44,855 nucleotides of DNA from Bacillus sp. AFS037270 (GCF_002585305.1 NZ_NUNF01000057.1:460-45314), one strand, 5' to 3'. Shown: positions 7,360 to 16,084, counted from the first letter of the stretch. Numbers and translations are program-made. The notes: generated from the sequence alone by a model not told the origin.

Positions 7360-8452
7360 TTTTTTTCCTCCTTCTTCTACTCCTAAAGAGATCCATGGCT
7401 AATAACATTGCGGGGTAAAGAATGGTTATTAATAATCCTGCTCTTCCAGCGATTTGAATAACATCGTACAATTGCAAAATGTTTTGCGGCAGCATAGCTA
7501 AAAAAAACACAAAAGGCATTATAAAAAACGACAACATTCTGTGATCTTTTAACTTGGCAATCTGTTTGATAGAATAAATTGTAAAATAATAGCTTGAAAA
7601 AAGAGTAGTAAATACAGCGGTCACCCAAACAGCTAAAAAAATTACGTCTAATCGTTGTAGAATGTTCCCTGGCAGTGCAGTGGTTCGTGCTAATTCGAGT
7701 GTCGGCCAGAATATCTGTTTAATCTCTTCCGTTCCAAATACAGCTATGGTAGCGATCACAATTAACAGGTAAACCCCTCCTGATATAAAAATGCCCCAAA
7801 AGCTTGCCTTTATTGCCTTTTTTGGATTTTTCATAAAAGGTATAATCATCGTGACGATAAAGGAACCTTGAAACAAAGCAGCAATCGTTAACATTCCTTT
7901 GGCCATGGAATAGAAATCATTTTCAATTAGAGGACGCAGGTATAAGGGATTTGCATTTTTTAACGAAAATGCAACAATAATTAAGACTGGCCCCAAAATA
8001 GCTGGTACATAGAAATTGTGAATATAAGCAAAAGTGTTTATATTGTACCTTACACTCAGGCATGCAATCAGCAGCATAACAAACACCGTTACTTCCAATG
8101 GTGTTTCTCTCAAAACAGCCGAAACAACAACCTCTCCAAATTCACGAGCAGCCAATGCCGATAATATGACAAAAAAGAAAATCACAATCATACTGCACAT
8201 TTTCCCAATCCATTTTCCGACAATATCCTCGCCGTAGGTGATAATTGTTTTTTGCGGATGGCGGGTTCCTAATATTGTAATAATAAATAACCCTATTGCC
8301 GCTAGGATGATTCCGGCTAACGTGACAAGCGGAGCCCCTGATCCCCCGCCTCGAACAGCAAACAACGGCAATGGAAGTACTCCTACACCAATGATGGTAC
8401 TTATTAGGATCGTCGAGGCTTGTACGGTGGTGATTTCCCTATGGTTTTCCAT
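7340..8452 (-). CDS. Spore germination permease subunit, GerB family
   Basis: A 370-residue membrane protein of the amino-acid/polyamine permease fold with about ten hydrophobic segments. It opens with TTVQASTILISTIIGVGVLPLP, the typical GerB N-terminus. In receptors of this kind the B subunit carries the germinant-binding pocket. Ribosome binding site GGAGGG. It lies 27 nt after gerA and overlaps gerC, as in other ger(A-B-C) operons. The germinant is unknown. Confidence 0.93.
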   Translation of the reverse strand: MENHREITTVQASTILISTIIGVGVLPLPLFAVRGGGSGAPLVTLAGIILAAIGLFIITILGTRHPQKTIITYGEDIVGKWIGKMCSMIVIFFFVILSALAAREFGEVVVSAVLRETPLEVTVFVMLLIACLSVRYNINTFAYIHNFYVPAILGPVLIIVAFSLKNANPLYLRPLIENDFYSMAKGMLTIAALFQGSFIVTMIIPFMKNPKKAIKASFWGIFISGGVYLLIVIATIAVFGTEEIKQIFWPTLELARTTALPGNILQRLDVIFLAVWVTAVFTTLFSSYYFTIYSIKQIAKLKDHRMLSFFIMPFVFFLAMLPQNILQLYDVIQIAGRAGLLITILYPAMLLAMDLFRSRRRRKKSVVQES

Positions 8453-8479
8453 TGCAAGTACCCTCCCATTGATTAGTTC

Positions 8480-10054
8480 CTACTGTTCATTATCATTTTG
8501 TTCATGTCTTTTACGATTCGCAGGTTGAAGGAAACTAGGTCTTTTCGACATCGACCAAAGAGGGCTACGTGTGACAACATCTTTCATTCCCTGTGTACTT
8601 CCTGGAGAAACTGGTGCCATATATGGGACTCCAAAGGATTTAAGATTCAGTAAATGATTGAAAGTAAGGATAATTCCGATCATGACTCCGTAAAGACCAA
8701 ATATTCCCGCTAAAATCATGATTGGGAACCTTAACATTCTTAGGGCAAAGGCGGCTGTATATGCTGGTGTTGCAAATGAGCCTATAGTCGTTAAAGCAAT
8801 AACAACCACTGTAATTGGACTTGCCAAACCGGCTTCCACCGCAGCCTGCCCGACAACTAACACCCCTACAATGGATAGGGCGCCACCCACTTGCCTCGGC
8901 AGCCGTACCGTTGCTTCCCTTAAGATTTCCATAGATATCTCAATTATAAGTACCTCAACTACAGCAGGATATGGGACACCTGCCCTCCCTCCCGCTACGG
9001 CTACAGCAAATTCGGTCGGTAGCAATTCAGGATTAAACGCAATCAACGACACATAAAGTGAAGGAAAGATCAGTGAAAAGACAAGTGCCAACACGCGAGC
9101 AAACCTCGCAAAAGTACCCATCAAAAACCTTGAAGCATAATCCTCTGCCGTTTGGTAGAATTGGTTAAAAACAACCGGGACTAACAGCGCAAAAGGGGAC
9201 CCGTCTACAAGGATGGCAACCCGGCCTTCCACTAAATTGGCAACTGTTTTGTCAGGACGTTCTGTTGTCTGGATTTGGGGAAAAGGTGTAAAGTGATTAT
9301 CTTCAATAAATTGTTCTAAATACCCGGCATCCATTATGGCATCAATATCAATGGCCGAAAGTCTATTTTCGACCTCGGTTATGACGGTCTCGTTTGTAAT
9401 TCCTTTTATATAACAATAACAAACAGTTGATTTCGTCAATCTTCCAATTTCCATCGTTCTAACTTGAAAATCGGCTGTTGGAAGACGGTATCTCAGCATC
9501 GCAATATTGGTATCAATATTTTCAATAAACCCTTCGCGTGGACCCAAAATAACCTGTTCTGTTTCCGGCTGAGTGACAGAACGATGTTCCACTTCCCTTG
9601 TAGATACATGGATGGCTTCTGTGATGCCATCAACAAAAATAACCGTTTCTCCGCGTAAAAGAACTGAAATCAGTTTATCTAAACTTTCTTCTACCATAGC
9701 TTGACCATGATAAAGGGTTTCGTGCATGATGATGTCGATTAATTGATTAAGAGGCTTCTCTTTTGAAATTAAATGCTCAGGAACATACATAAGAGGTCTT
9801 AAAATATCCTTATTGACATGGTCCTGGTTAACTAAATTAGAAAAATAAAACATGGCCGCATGGTACTGTCCAAAAATTTTAAAATGTTTTACCTGAAAAT
9901 CATCATTTTTACCTAAAACATTTTTTATTAATGACTCCGTTTCTTTTAGTGACGCAGATAATTTACTTTGTCCATCTAAAACTTGATCAGGGATAGTAAA
10001 TGGTCTATTTTTGACACTGATCTTGGCTTTCTTCATTTTCCGAAATAATGACAT
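8480..10054 (-). CDS. Spore germination protein, GerA family subunit A
   Basis: A 524-residue A subunit of a germinant receptor. A soluble N-terminal half (about residues 1-275, including LLRGETVIFVDG and GPREGFIENIDTNIAMLRYRL) is followed by a membrane domain with GRAGVPYPAVVEVLIIEISMEILREA, a stretch diagnostic for the family. Ribosome binding site GGTGGTGA. First gene of the operon. Upstream, GGAATA and AAAATTA about 17 nt apart could be a weak sigma-G promoter, as expected for forespore expression, but the match is poor. Confidence 0.95.
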   Translation of the reverse strand: MSLFRKMKKAKISVKNRPFTIPDQVLDGQSKLSASLKETESLIKNVLGKNDDFQVKHFKIFGQYHAAMFYFSNLVNQDHVNKDILRPLMYVPEHLISKEKPLNQLIDIIMHETLYHGQAMVEESLDKLISVLLRGETVIFVDGITEAIHVSTREVEHRSVTQPETEQVILGPREGFIENIDTNIAMLRYRLPTADFQVRTMEIGRLTKSTVCYCYIKGITNETVITEVENRLSAIDIDAIMDAGYLEQFIEDNHFTPFPQIQTTERPDKTVANLVEGRVAILVDGSPFALLVPVVFNQFYQTAEDYASRFLMGTFARFARVLALVFSLIFPSLYVSLIAFNPELLPTEFAVAVAGGRAGVPYPAVVEVLIIEISMEILREATVRLPRQVGGALSIVGVLVVGQAAVEAGLASPITVVVIALTTIGSFATPAYTAAFALRMLRFPIMILAGIFGLYGVMIGIILTFNHLLNLKSFGVPYMAPVSPGSTQGMKDVVTRSPLWSMSKRPSFLQPANRKRHEQNDNEQ

Positions 10055-10140
10055 CTACATCACCACCTGATTTATAATTTTTGACAAATTTTATTAAATA
10101 TTCCTTATGTTTTATTAATCTAGAAAATTTTTGGATATGA

Positions 10141-10174
10141 AAATAATAAAAGACCACTTCTCAATGGTCTTTTA
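10141..10174 (-). terminator. Terminator after the peroxiredoxin gene
   Basis: AAAAGACCA (10149-10157) and TGGTCTTTT (10166-10174) form a 9-bp stem with an 8-nt loop just after the peroxiredoxin stop codon, with AT-rich flanks on both sides. Confidence 0.75.
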
Positions 10175-10186
10175 TTTTAGTTAATT

Positions 10187-10675
10187 TTATTGTTTGATTT
10201 TCAAATGACCATTTAATTTTTCGAGTTCATGAAATACGGCTTCATAATCCTCTCTTTTATCTGCCTTAAATGTAGTATTTAAATATGTAATGATTCCATC
10301 TTTATTAACAACAAACACGGACCTAATGGCAGTCCCTCCTTTTTCATTAAAAACAAAATAGTCTTTTACCGTTTGTTTATGCCAATCCGATAATAATGGA
10401 TACGGTAGAGTCCCCATGCTTGCTGCAAAAACCCGATGCGAATGAATATGATCAACGCTAATCGATAAAACCTCTGAATCCGTTTGATCAAACTGTTTAT
10501 AATCCTCTTTCCAAGAGGCTATTTCTTTAATTCAGCCTGGGGTAAAATCCATTCCATAAAAAGCGACGACAATATTTTTCTGGCCGCGATAGTCCGATAA
10601 GGAAATTTTCTCCTTTGTGGTAGCCGGCAGTGAAAAGTCCGGGGCTATTTCCCCCACTTTCAGGGATGCTTCCAT
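10187..10675 (-). CDS. Peroxiredoxin (AhpC/TSA type) with in-frame TGA at the catalytic Cys: candidate selenoprotein
   Basis: From the ATG at 10675 (ribosome binding site AGGAGG, 7 nt away) one frame runs 163 codons to 10187, broken only by TGA at codon 48 (10532-10534). Upstream the protein reads MEASLKVGEIAPDFSLPATT, then LSDYRGQKNIVVAFYGMDFTPG, the peroxiredoxin motif in which the next residue is the peroxidatic Cys. After the TGA the thioredoxin fold continues normally (SVDHIHSHRVFA, YPLLSDWHKQTVKDY, IRSVFVVNKDG) to the end. The protein has no other Cys, so the enzyme could work only if TGA is read as selenocysteine (a 1-Sec peroxiredoxin reducing peroxides). A hairpin fitting a bacterial SECIS follows the TGA. 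The alternative is a recent Cys-to-stop mutation, which would make it a pseudogene. No sel genes are in the window. Confidence 0.72.
10504..10518 (-). promoter_or_regulatory. SECIS-like hairpin downstream of the in-frame TGA
   Basis: On the coding (minus) strand CCTCTT-GGA-AAGAGG forms a perfect 6-bp stem with a G-starting 3-nt loop. The first loop G is 20 nt after the TGA. Bacterial SECIS elements are small hairpins inside the coding region with a G among the first apical-loop bases, about 16-37 nt from the UGA. Geometry fits; function is not shown. Confidence 0.5.
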
Positions 10676-10923
10676 GTTGTGTCCTCCTAACCATAGTGTA
10701 ATGAATAAACATTTTACTCTTTATGTATAGTTACCATAATGGCTGGATTTAGACAGAACAAATGTAAATCCTAAATAATGAAGTTCATTTTTACATAACC
10801 TGTAAGATGAAACGCTTCCATTTAATTTTTTTAAAATATCTTTCCTTCGCGGGGTAAAATTTATTTTCCGAAAATTGAATCTATGTTATAGTCAAATAAA
10901 CAAAAACAGATGGAGTGAGAAAA

Positions 10924-12021
10924 GTGAAATTACAAGTTCAACGCGCCTACAATTTTAATGCCGGCCCTTCTGCTTTACCTCTTTCAGTTCTAGAGAAAGC
11001 TCAAGAAGAGTTAATCGATTTCCGTGGTACTGGAATGTCAGTTATGGAACTCAGCCACCGCAGCCGCCCGTATGAGGAAGTACATAATCAGGCGATTAGC
11101 AGCTTACGAGAACTATTAGCCATACCGGATACTCATGAAGTTCTATTTCTACAAGGCGGAGCCAGCCTTCAATTTTCGATGATCCCGATGAATTTTTTAC
11201 AGTCAGGGAAAAAAGCAAGTTATGTTATGACAGGATCCTGGTCAGAGAAGGCTTTTTCCGAAGCTAAATTATTTGGCGATGTTTACCATGCTGCTTCAAC
11301 AAAAGAAGGAAACTACCGCAGCATTCCTAAACTTGATGAGTTACAGTACGACCAGGAAGATGCTTATGTGCATATTACCTCCAATAATACGATTTATGGT
11401 ACCCAGTGGAAGGACTTCCCTGATACTGGAGATGTGCCTTTGATTGCCGACATGTCGAGCGATATCCTTTCTAAGCCGTTTGATGTCAGCAAGTTTGCCC
11501 TAATTTATGCGGGTGCGCAAAAGAACCTTGGTCCTTCAGGTGTAACAGTTGTGATTATTCGCAAAGATTTCCTTGAGCGTGCGAACACGAACATTCCGAC
11601 AATGTTAAAATACAGCACACATGCGAAAAATAATTCCTTATACAATACACCGCCGACCTTTGGCATTTATATGCTTGGAGAAGTTCTTAACTGGGCACGT
11701 GATTTAGGTGGTCTTGAGACAATCGCTAAGCGAAATGAAGAAAAAGCAAACTACATCTACTCAGTTATTGACAATAGTAATGGTTTTTACATTGGCCATG
11801 CGGACCAGGACAGCCGTTCACTAATGAACCTTACCTTTAACTTAAAAACTCCTGAATTGGAGAAGAAATTCTTAGAGCTGGCGAAACAAGAAGGATTCGT
11901 AGGGGTTAATGGACATCGTTCTATTGGCGGATGCCGAGTTTCTGCCTACAATGCCGTTCCGGTTGAAGCTTGCCAAGCTTTCAGTGAATTTATGACTAAA
12001 TTTCAAAAAGAAAATAACTAA
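10924..12021 (+). CDS. serC: Phosphoserine aminotransferase
   Basis: Cytoplasmic PLP enzyme of serine biosynthesis that interconverts 3-phosphohydroxypyruvate plus glutamate and phosphoserine plus 2-oxoglutarate. The N-terminus YNFNAGPSALPLSVLEKAQ is diagnostic. The PLP lysine lies in LIYAGAQKNLGPSGVT, and the C-terminus NGHRSIGGCRVSAYNAV is typical of SerC. The start is set at the GTG at 10924, nine bases after GGAG; an in-frame GTG at 10915 overlaps that site. At 365 residues it has normal length. It is transcribed alone, divergently from the peroxiredoxin gene. Confidence 0.96.
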   Translation: MKLQVQRAYNFNAGPSALPLSVLEKAQEELIDFRGTGMSVMELSHRSRPYEEVHNQAISSLRELLAIPDTHEVLFLQGGASLQFSMIPMNFLQSGKKASYVMTGSWSEKAFSEAKLFGDVYHAASTKEGNYRSIPKLDELQYDQEDAYVHITSNNTIYGTQWKDFPDTGDVPLIADMSSDILSKPFDVSKFALIYAGAQKNLGPSGVTVVIIRKDFLERANTNIPTMLKYSTHAKNNSLYNTPPTFGIYMLGEVLNWARDLGGLETIAKRNEEKANYIYSVIDNSNGFYIGHADQDSRSLMNLTFNLKTPELEKKFLELAKQEGFVGVNGHRSIGGCRVSAYNAVPVEACQAFSEFMTKFQKENN

Positions 12022-12023
12022 AA

Positions 12024-12059
12024 AAAAATCACCCTCTTTACTTTTAGAGGGTGATTTTT
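12024..12059. terminator. Bidirectional terminator between serC and the LLM oxidoreductase
   Basis: A 14-bp stem (AAAAATCACCCTCT and its complement) with an 8-nt loop, A-rich on one side and T-rich on the other. It serves both convergent genes. Confidence 0.9.
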
Positions 12060-12069
12060 TTTGCAAGGT

Positions 12070-13071
12070 TTATTTTCCATCCACGATTTCTTTAAAAATT
12101 TCATAAGAACGTTTTTGTTTTTCTTCATCAAAGATATAGGATACAGCCATAATCTCATCGACGTGGTATCTATCCTGGAAATTCATTAATTGCTGACGGA
12201 CGGTTTCCTTGCTTCCCAACAACGTGACACTCGACATAGAAGAAGCCATTTCTTTTTCCACCGGACTCCATAGCTCATCTATATTTTCGACAGGAGGGCT
12301 TAACGGATTTTGTGTCCCTCGGACAACATTAAGGAAGAATTGCTCCTTGGTTGTTGACAGCCATTTCGCTTCCTCATCTGTTTCAGCCGCAATCACATTT
12401 AAGCAAACCATCATATATGGTTTTTCCAAATACTCGGATGGTTGGAAACGTTCCCGATAAATTGATATTGCCTCTTCCATAAATCTCGGAGCAAAATGGG
12501 AGGCAAATACATATGGTAAACCCAAACTTGCTGCCAAATAAGCAGAATCCGTTGAGGACCCGAGAATATAAATTGGAATATTGGTCCCGACCCCAGGATA
12601 TGCTTTGACGTAACTTTGTTGCTCGATTGGTCCGAAATAAGTAAGCAATGCCTGTACGTCCTCTGGGAAGGTGTAGACAGAATCATTTTTCGAGCGTCTT
12701 AGAGCACTTGCTGTCATCATATCGGTACCAGGTGCGCGGCCTAGTCCCAGATCGACACGGTTTGGAAACATCGTGGCCATTGTGCCGAACTGTTCGGCAA
12801 CCACAAGCGGTGCATGGTTTGGGAGCATGATTCCTCCCGACCCCACTCGAATTTGACTCGTATGTTCCAATGTATGTTGTATTAAAATAGATGTCGCTGA
12901 ACTGACCAGTGTTGAAGTATTATGATGCTCCGCAATCCAATAGCGCTGATAGCCCATTTTTTCTACCGCTTGGGCAAGGTCTACCATTGCCTCAATCGCT
13001 TGTTTAGAGTCCTGTCCCTCGCGGATGGGGGCAAGATTTAACACTGAAACAGGTATCTTAATAGTTGCCAT
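12070..13071 (-). CDS. LLM-class (luciferase-like) flavin-dependent oxidoreductase
   Basis: A 333-residue TIM-barrel protein of the bacterial luciferase superfamily (MsnO8-like group). Typical blocks are [58 protein letters not shown] and the C-terminal [14 protein letters not shown]. Such enzymes use reduced flavin, and the substrate of this subgroup is unknown. The start is the ATG at 13071 (MATIKIPVS) after AAAGGAT; the frame is open 11 codons further upstream, but without a site. Confidence 0.88.
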   Translation of the reverse strand: MATIKIPVSVLNLAPIREGQDSKQAIEAMVDLAQAVEKMGYQRYWIAEHHNTSTLVSSATSILIQHTLEHTSQIRVGSGGIMLPNHAPLVVAEQFGTMATMFPNRVDLGLGRAPGTDMMTASALRRSKNDSVYTFPEDVQALLTYFGPIEQQSYVKAYPGVGTNIPIYILGSSTDSAYLAASLGLPYVFASHFAPRFMEEAISIYRERFQPSEYLEKPYMMVCLNVIAAETDEEAKWLSTTKEQFFLNVVRGTQNPLSPPVENIDELWSPVEKEMASSMSSVTLLGSKETVRQQLMNFQDRYHVDEIMAVSYIFDEEKQKRSYEIFKEIVDGK

Positions 13072-13184
13072 ATTTATAAATATCCTTTCATGTTGAAGAT
13101 TCATTACTATAGTATCAATTGAAATAAAGGAAACATACTTATATGCTTAGGTTGTGCTAAATGAACTGTGACAGCCCTTGTTTG

Positions 13185-13212
13185 AAAAATAAAAGACTGC
13201 CAAATGGCAGCC
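13185..13212 (-). terminator. Terminator after the 49-residue ORF
   Basis: On the minus strand GGCTGCC-ATTT-GGCAGTC is followed by TTTTATTTTT, immediately after the stop of the small gene at 13222. Confidence 0.75.
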
Positions 13213-13221
13213 TCGTTGAGG

Positions 13222-13371
13222 TTATTTATTTTTATTATTCGGGTCCTGGATCGGCACATTTTTTGGACGTTCAGGATATGTTGCCTTCCCGTCACGATCA
13301 TTAGGACCGGTAAGATCATTTCTTTGGTCTAGGACTCGGCCTGTATACTCAACCGGATTATTTCGCGGCAT
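13222..13371 (-). CDS. Small hydrophilic protein (49 aa), unknown
   Basis: Begins MPRNNPVEYTGRVLDQRND after a near-perfect GGAGGTGAT three bases from the ATG, and is followed by a good terminator. The protein is charged and Pro/Asn-rich with no hydrophobic segment, probably disordered. I do not recognise a named family; small hydrophilic proteins of this kind in spore formers are often spore-associated (inference). The ribosome binding site and terminator make it a convincing gene. Confidence 0.75.
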   Translation of the reverse strand: MPRNNPVEYTGRVLDQRNDLTGPNDRDGKATYPERPKNVPIQDPNNKNK

Positions 13372-13401
13372 AATATCACCTCCATGAAACACTTGGCATA
13401 A

Positions 13402-13542
13402 TTAGCTTTTCTTCCCTAATCCTAAAATCTTTAATTTATATTCTGCTTCACTCATATTTGGATTTTTCTTCGGTGGGCTATTTCTAAGAGCCTTTTTCAT
13501 CTCAACATTCGCGTCATCGTTCGTATTATATTTTTCATCCAT
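13402..13542 (-). CDS. Small basic protein (46 aa), unknown
   Basis: Begins MDEKYNTNDDANVEMKKALR and ends EYKLKILGLGKKS; AAAGGAGG lies eight bases before the ATG. Soluble, with a probable C-terminal helix. It lies 30 nt upstream of the 49-residue gene in the same direction, so the two may be co-transcribed. No family recognised. Confidence 0.72.
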   Translation of the reverse strand: MDEKYNTNDDANVEMKKALRNSPPKKNPNMSEAEYKLKILGLGKKS

Positions 13543-13606
13543 AGCTCACGCCTCCTTTACGTTTTATTATGGACCTTTTCAACCTGTTCATTCTTTTATA
13601 CATACT

Positions 13607-13634
13607 AAAAAACCTCTAGCCATTTCTAGAGGTT
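13607..13634 (-). terminator. Terminator after the 90-residue ORF
   Basis: AACCTCTAG and CTAGAGGTT (9 bp, 6-nt loop), followed on the minus strand by TTTT, just after the stop at 13647. Confidence 0.85.
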
Positions 13635-13646
13635 AAATCACATTTT

Positions 13647-13919
13647 TTAATCAGTATAGGACTCGATTGCCTGATCCAAGGCATTATAGGCTTCCCCGAA
13701 GGCTGCGGCAGACGAGACATCTCCTGCATTCTCCAATGCCCCCACTGCATTTCTCGCTTGCGTTAAAGCACGGATACAATCCTCAATCATTGTTCCTTTA
13801 TCGCCATTCTGTTCCAATGCTTGCTGAAGCTGGACAATACAACGATCCAGGTCAGTCGATTGCGGACGGTCATACGCCTTTTCTAATTCTTCTTTTACCT
13901 GCTGTAAAACTTCCTTCAT
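13647..13919 (-). CDS. Helical acidic protein (90 aa), unknown
   Basis: Begins MKEVLQQVKEELEKAYD and is almost entirely predicted helix with regular hydrophobic spacing (IEDCIRALTQARNAVGALE), so a small helical bundle is likely. The ATG at 13919 follows GGGGA; an in-frame ATG six codons upstream lacks a site. It stands alone, upstream of its own terminator. No family recognised. Confidence 0.7.
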   Translation of the reverse strand: MKEVLQQVKEELEKAYDRPQSTDLDRCIVQLQQALEQNGDKGTMIEDCIRALTQARNAVGALENAGDVSSAAAFGEAYNALDQAIESYTD

Positions 13920-13998
13920 AGATAGTCCCCATTTCATCGAATAGTAAACAAAAGGTAGTTTTACCGAGGAAAAAGTATCTTATCCCTGTAAATAAAAA

Positions 13999-14658
13999 TC
14001 AATAGGATAACCCACATGAACATCTAGTCTTACCGAACAACAAGGAATAGGCTGATGGAAATTCCTCATTTACCCTTTGTACTTCCTTAGCAAACTCTTC
14101 TTCAGTTTTTGGAACAGGGGATAAACTATCAGCTTTTGGTTGTGAATCGATATGAGCGCCAGGCGGTACAAAGCTGTGTGGCTTCAAGGTAACACCTCCT
14201 GTAACAACTGCATCTGTGGAGATAAAGCTTCCTTCTCCAACCTGAGCGTTATAAACGATTGCCTTAAAACCAACAAACACATCTTGATGAATCATACAGG
14301 GACCATGAATCAATGAACCATGGGCACAAGAAACTCTTGGTCCTATATGGATTGAATATTTTTTTCCATTAACCTCCACATGCTTATTTTTCAGGCCATG
14401 CAGGATGACACCATCCTGGAGATTACAATCCCTGTCAATATAAAACGGAGTTCCCTCGTCCGCGCGAATGCTCACGAAAGGTCCCACATAGGTATGATCA
14501 CGAATCGTCACGTCTCCGACCACAAAGGTGAAGGGACTAAGAAAAGCAGTTCTTTTTATTTTTGGAAAAATCGGATTGGGATTTATGGAGGTTGGAGGAT
14601 TGTATCCCACGAAGTAGCTATAAATATTATATGGTCCTGACTGATTGGTCAAAATCAT
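13999..14658 (-). CDS. Gamma-carbonic-anhydrase-like hexapeptide-repeat protein
   Basis: A 219-residue left-handed beta-helix protein. The hexapeptide pattern runs from about residue 45 (VVGDVTIRDHTYVGPFVSIRAD) to 165. Three histidines at 87 (GVILHG), 113 and 118 (CAHGSLIHG) match the zinc ligands of gamma carbonic anhydrases, so metal binding and perhaps CO2 hydration are plausible. A C-terminal helix (TEEEFAKEVQRVNEEF) follows. The Trp and acidic residues of active Cam-type enzymes cannot be checked by eye. Monocistronic; ribosome binding site AAAGGGGA. Confidence 0.82.
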   Translation of the reverse strand: MILTNQSGPYNIYSYFVGYNPPTSINPNPIFPKIKRTAFLSPFTFVVGDVTIRDHTYVGPFVSIRADEGTPFYIDRDCNLQDGVILHGLKNKHVEVNGKKYSIHIGPRVSCAHGSLIHGPCMIHQDVFVGFKAIVYNAQVGEGSFISTDAVVTGGVTLKPHSFVPPGAHIDSQPKADSLSPVPKTEEEFAKEVQRVNEEFPSAYSLLFGKTRCSCGLSY

Positions 14659-14732
14659 TTTCCCCTTTCAATAAAGGTCATTCCATATTCATACTACTTA
14701 TACGTGACTTTTCTATAATTCATAACCTTTTT

Positions 14733-14764
14733 AAAAAGCGAGTCGGCCATTTTGGCCGACTCGC
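14733..14764 (-). terminator. Strong minus-strand terminator with no gene in front of it
   Basis: A perfect 12-bp GC-rich stem (GCGAGTCGGCCA / TGGCCGACTCGC) with a 3-nt loop, followed on the minus strand by TTTTT. Nothing recognisable is transcribed into it from the right. Confidence 0.85.
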
Positions 14765-15360
14765 TACAAAAAATGTTCATCCTATTGGCATCATCCTCAT
14801 TTCCCCTAGTTTTCAGATGTTGTTATAGTAGAGGCATTTTATTGGATTGACCGAAAATTTTATTAAGTTGTTATTGCTCCGTTATCATGTCGTTACTATG
14901 GCAAGCAACTATTTTAGACATAAGGTTTTGCGATTATGACGAAAGCTCTAATGACCAACTATACTTCAACCCCCGCCATAATATTGAATGAAATGCAAAA
15001 CAATCAGCCTAGACCTTTAATTCCGATTCATTTATGTGGTTTACCGGATTTTTTATAGAAAAATGTACCTCCTTTCTACCGGCAAAACATTCTAACTCTC
15101 TTATGAGAACCTAATCCACCTCCTTGGGAGTAGTAAACTCCAATCGGAATTTTTTTCTTTTTTGCATCTCATTACACTACTATTATTTCCTCTCCTTTCC
15201 AAGTGTTTCAGTATAGATGTTACATTCCTGTGAACCTTTTATGTAAGGCTGGGAGCAGCGTATAAGAGGTTCCAATTGATATTTAAAAAGCTGTTGTCGA
15301 AACTAGGTATGAATTGGCAAAATAGAAGAAATAGACTATATGTTATTTTTCTAAAGTTTT
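14765..15360. other. Gene-free stretch of about 600 bp
   Basis: No ORF with a credible ribosome binding site was found on either strand. Items seen: a 7-codon minus-strand frame (MRMMPIG) after GGGGA at about 14779-14802, just before the orphan terminator; two isolated AGGAGGT-like sites near 15068 and 15117 with no start codon at the right distance; and a plus-strand hairpin at 15230-15272 (GAACCTTTTAT pairing with ATAAGAGGTTC, 10 of 11, one G-U). It may hold an untranslated RNA or a decayed gene. Confidence 0.5.
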
Positions 15361-15369
15361 TGTTATAAT
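15361..15369 (+). promoter_or_regulatory. Extended -10 promoter of yugI
   Basis: TGTTATAAT gives a perfect extended -10 (TG-N-TATAAT) about 40 nt upstream of the start codon. No convincing -35 is present, as is common for extended -10 promoters. Confidence 0.6.
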
Positions 15370-15408
15370 AAAGTGTCTTTAACATTTATGAGGGGGAAAC
15401 ATATTTTT

Positions 15409-15858
15409 ATGTCAGTTGAAGTAGGCAGTAAAGTACAAGGTAAAGTAACCGGTATCACTAATTTTGGAGCATTTGTGGAATTGCCAGGCGGGACAACCGG
15501 CTTAGTGCATATTAGTGAGGTTGCAGATAGCTATGTAAAGGATGTTAATGATCATCTTAAGATTGGCGATGTAGTTGAGGTAAAAGTAATTAGTGAGAAA
15601 GACGGAAAAACTGCCCTATCCATCAAAAAAGCAATCGATAAGCCTGAAGGACAAACTTCTTCTTATTCACAGCGCCCACAGCGTCAAGGTAGAGGAGATA
15701 GCCGTTCGAAAGACTTCCGTTCAAAAGGGAACTTCAAACCAAAGGAAAGCTTCGAAGATAAAATGGCTAAGTTCTTAAAGTCTAGTGAAGAGAATTTATC
15801 AAGCCTCAAACGGAACACCGAAACAAAACGCGGTGGTCGAGGCGGCAGACGCGGCTAA
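15409..15858 (+). CDS. yugI: S1-domain RNA-binding protein (general stress protein 13 type)
   Basis: Residues 1-72 form one S1/OB-fold RNA-binding domain (VGSKVQGKVTGITNFGAFVEL, GLVHISEVADSYVKD, GDVVEVKVI). A low-complexity basic tail rich in R, S, K and G ends in RGGRGGRRG. This is the layout of Bacillus subtilis YugI (GSP13), a ribosome-associated cytoplasmic protein. The ATG at 15409 is preferred over the ATG at 15388, since GGGGGAAA lies between them. Followed by a strong terminator. Confidence 0.9.
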   Translation: MSVEVGSKVQGKVTGITNFGAFVELPGGTTGLVHISEVADSYVKDVNDHLKIGDVVEVKVISEKDGKTALSIKKAIDKPEGQTSSYSQRPQRQGRGDSRSKDFRSKGNFKPKESFEDKMAKFLKSSEENLSSLKRNTETKRGGRGGRRG

Positions 15859-15892
15859 TATCCGCACCTGTTAATAAATCTCCATATAAATC

Positions 15893-15927
15893 AAAAGGCA
15901 AGCCTGTTAAAAAGGCTTGCCTTTTTT
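15893..15927 (+). terminator. Terminator of yugI
   Basis: AAAAGGCAAGCC pairs with GGCTTGCCTTTT and runs into a T tract, about 35 nt after the yugI stop. Confidence 0.9.
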
Positions 15928-15935
15928 CCTTCAAA

Positions 15936-15948
15936 GGTGCCTGTCACC
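15936..15948. repeat. Short dispersed palindromic repeat, copy 1
   Basis: GGTGCCTGTCACC, a near-palindrome. A second copy with the core GGTGTCAGGCACC lies at 28695-28707 in the opposite sense; both are intergenic and next to hairpins. Possibly a REP-like element. Confidence 0.45.
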
Positions 15949-16084
15949 ATTATTCACTATAACACACGTATAATGGTAGTAATTTCCTTATGTTAAGTAA
16001 CATCTTAATAAAGTATCAATTGGCAGCCCTATTTTAATCTGATATAGTAATTTTATGTATAATGGAAAGGAATAATAGACACCC

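Noticed and set aside
7383..7628. 81-residue minus-strand ORF inside gerB
   Set aside because: Alternate frame of gerB without a start signal.
10187..10417. Separate 76-residue ORF starting MGTLPYPLLSDW
   Set aside because: It has no ribosome binding site and is the C-terminal half of the peroxiredoxin frame that continues upstream through the TGA.
12411..12686. 91-residue minus-strand ORF and the plus-strand ORFs at 12209 and 12648
   Set aside because: They lie wholly within the luciferase-like oxidoreductase gene in other frames.
13107..13319. 70-residue minus-strand ORF
   Set aside because: It overlaps the better-supported 49-residue gene in another frame, crosses its terminator and has no ribosome binding site.
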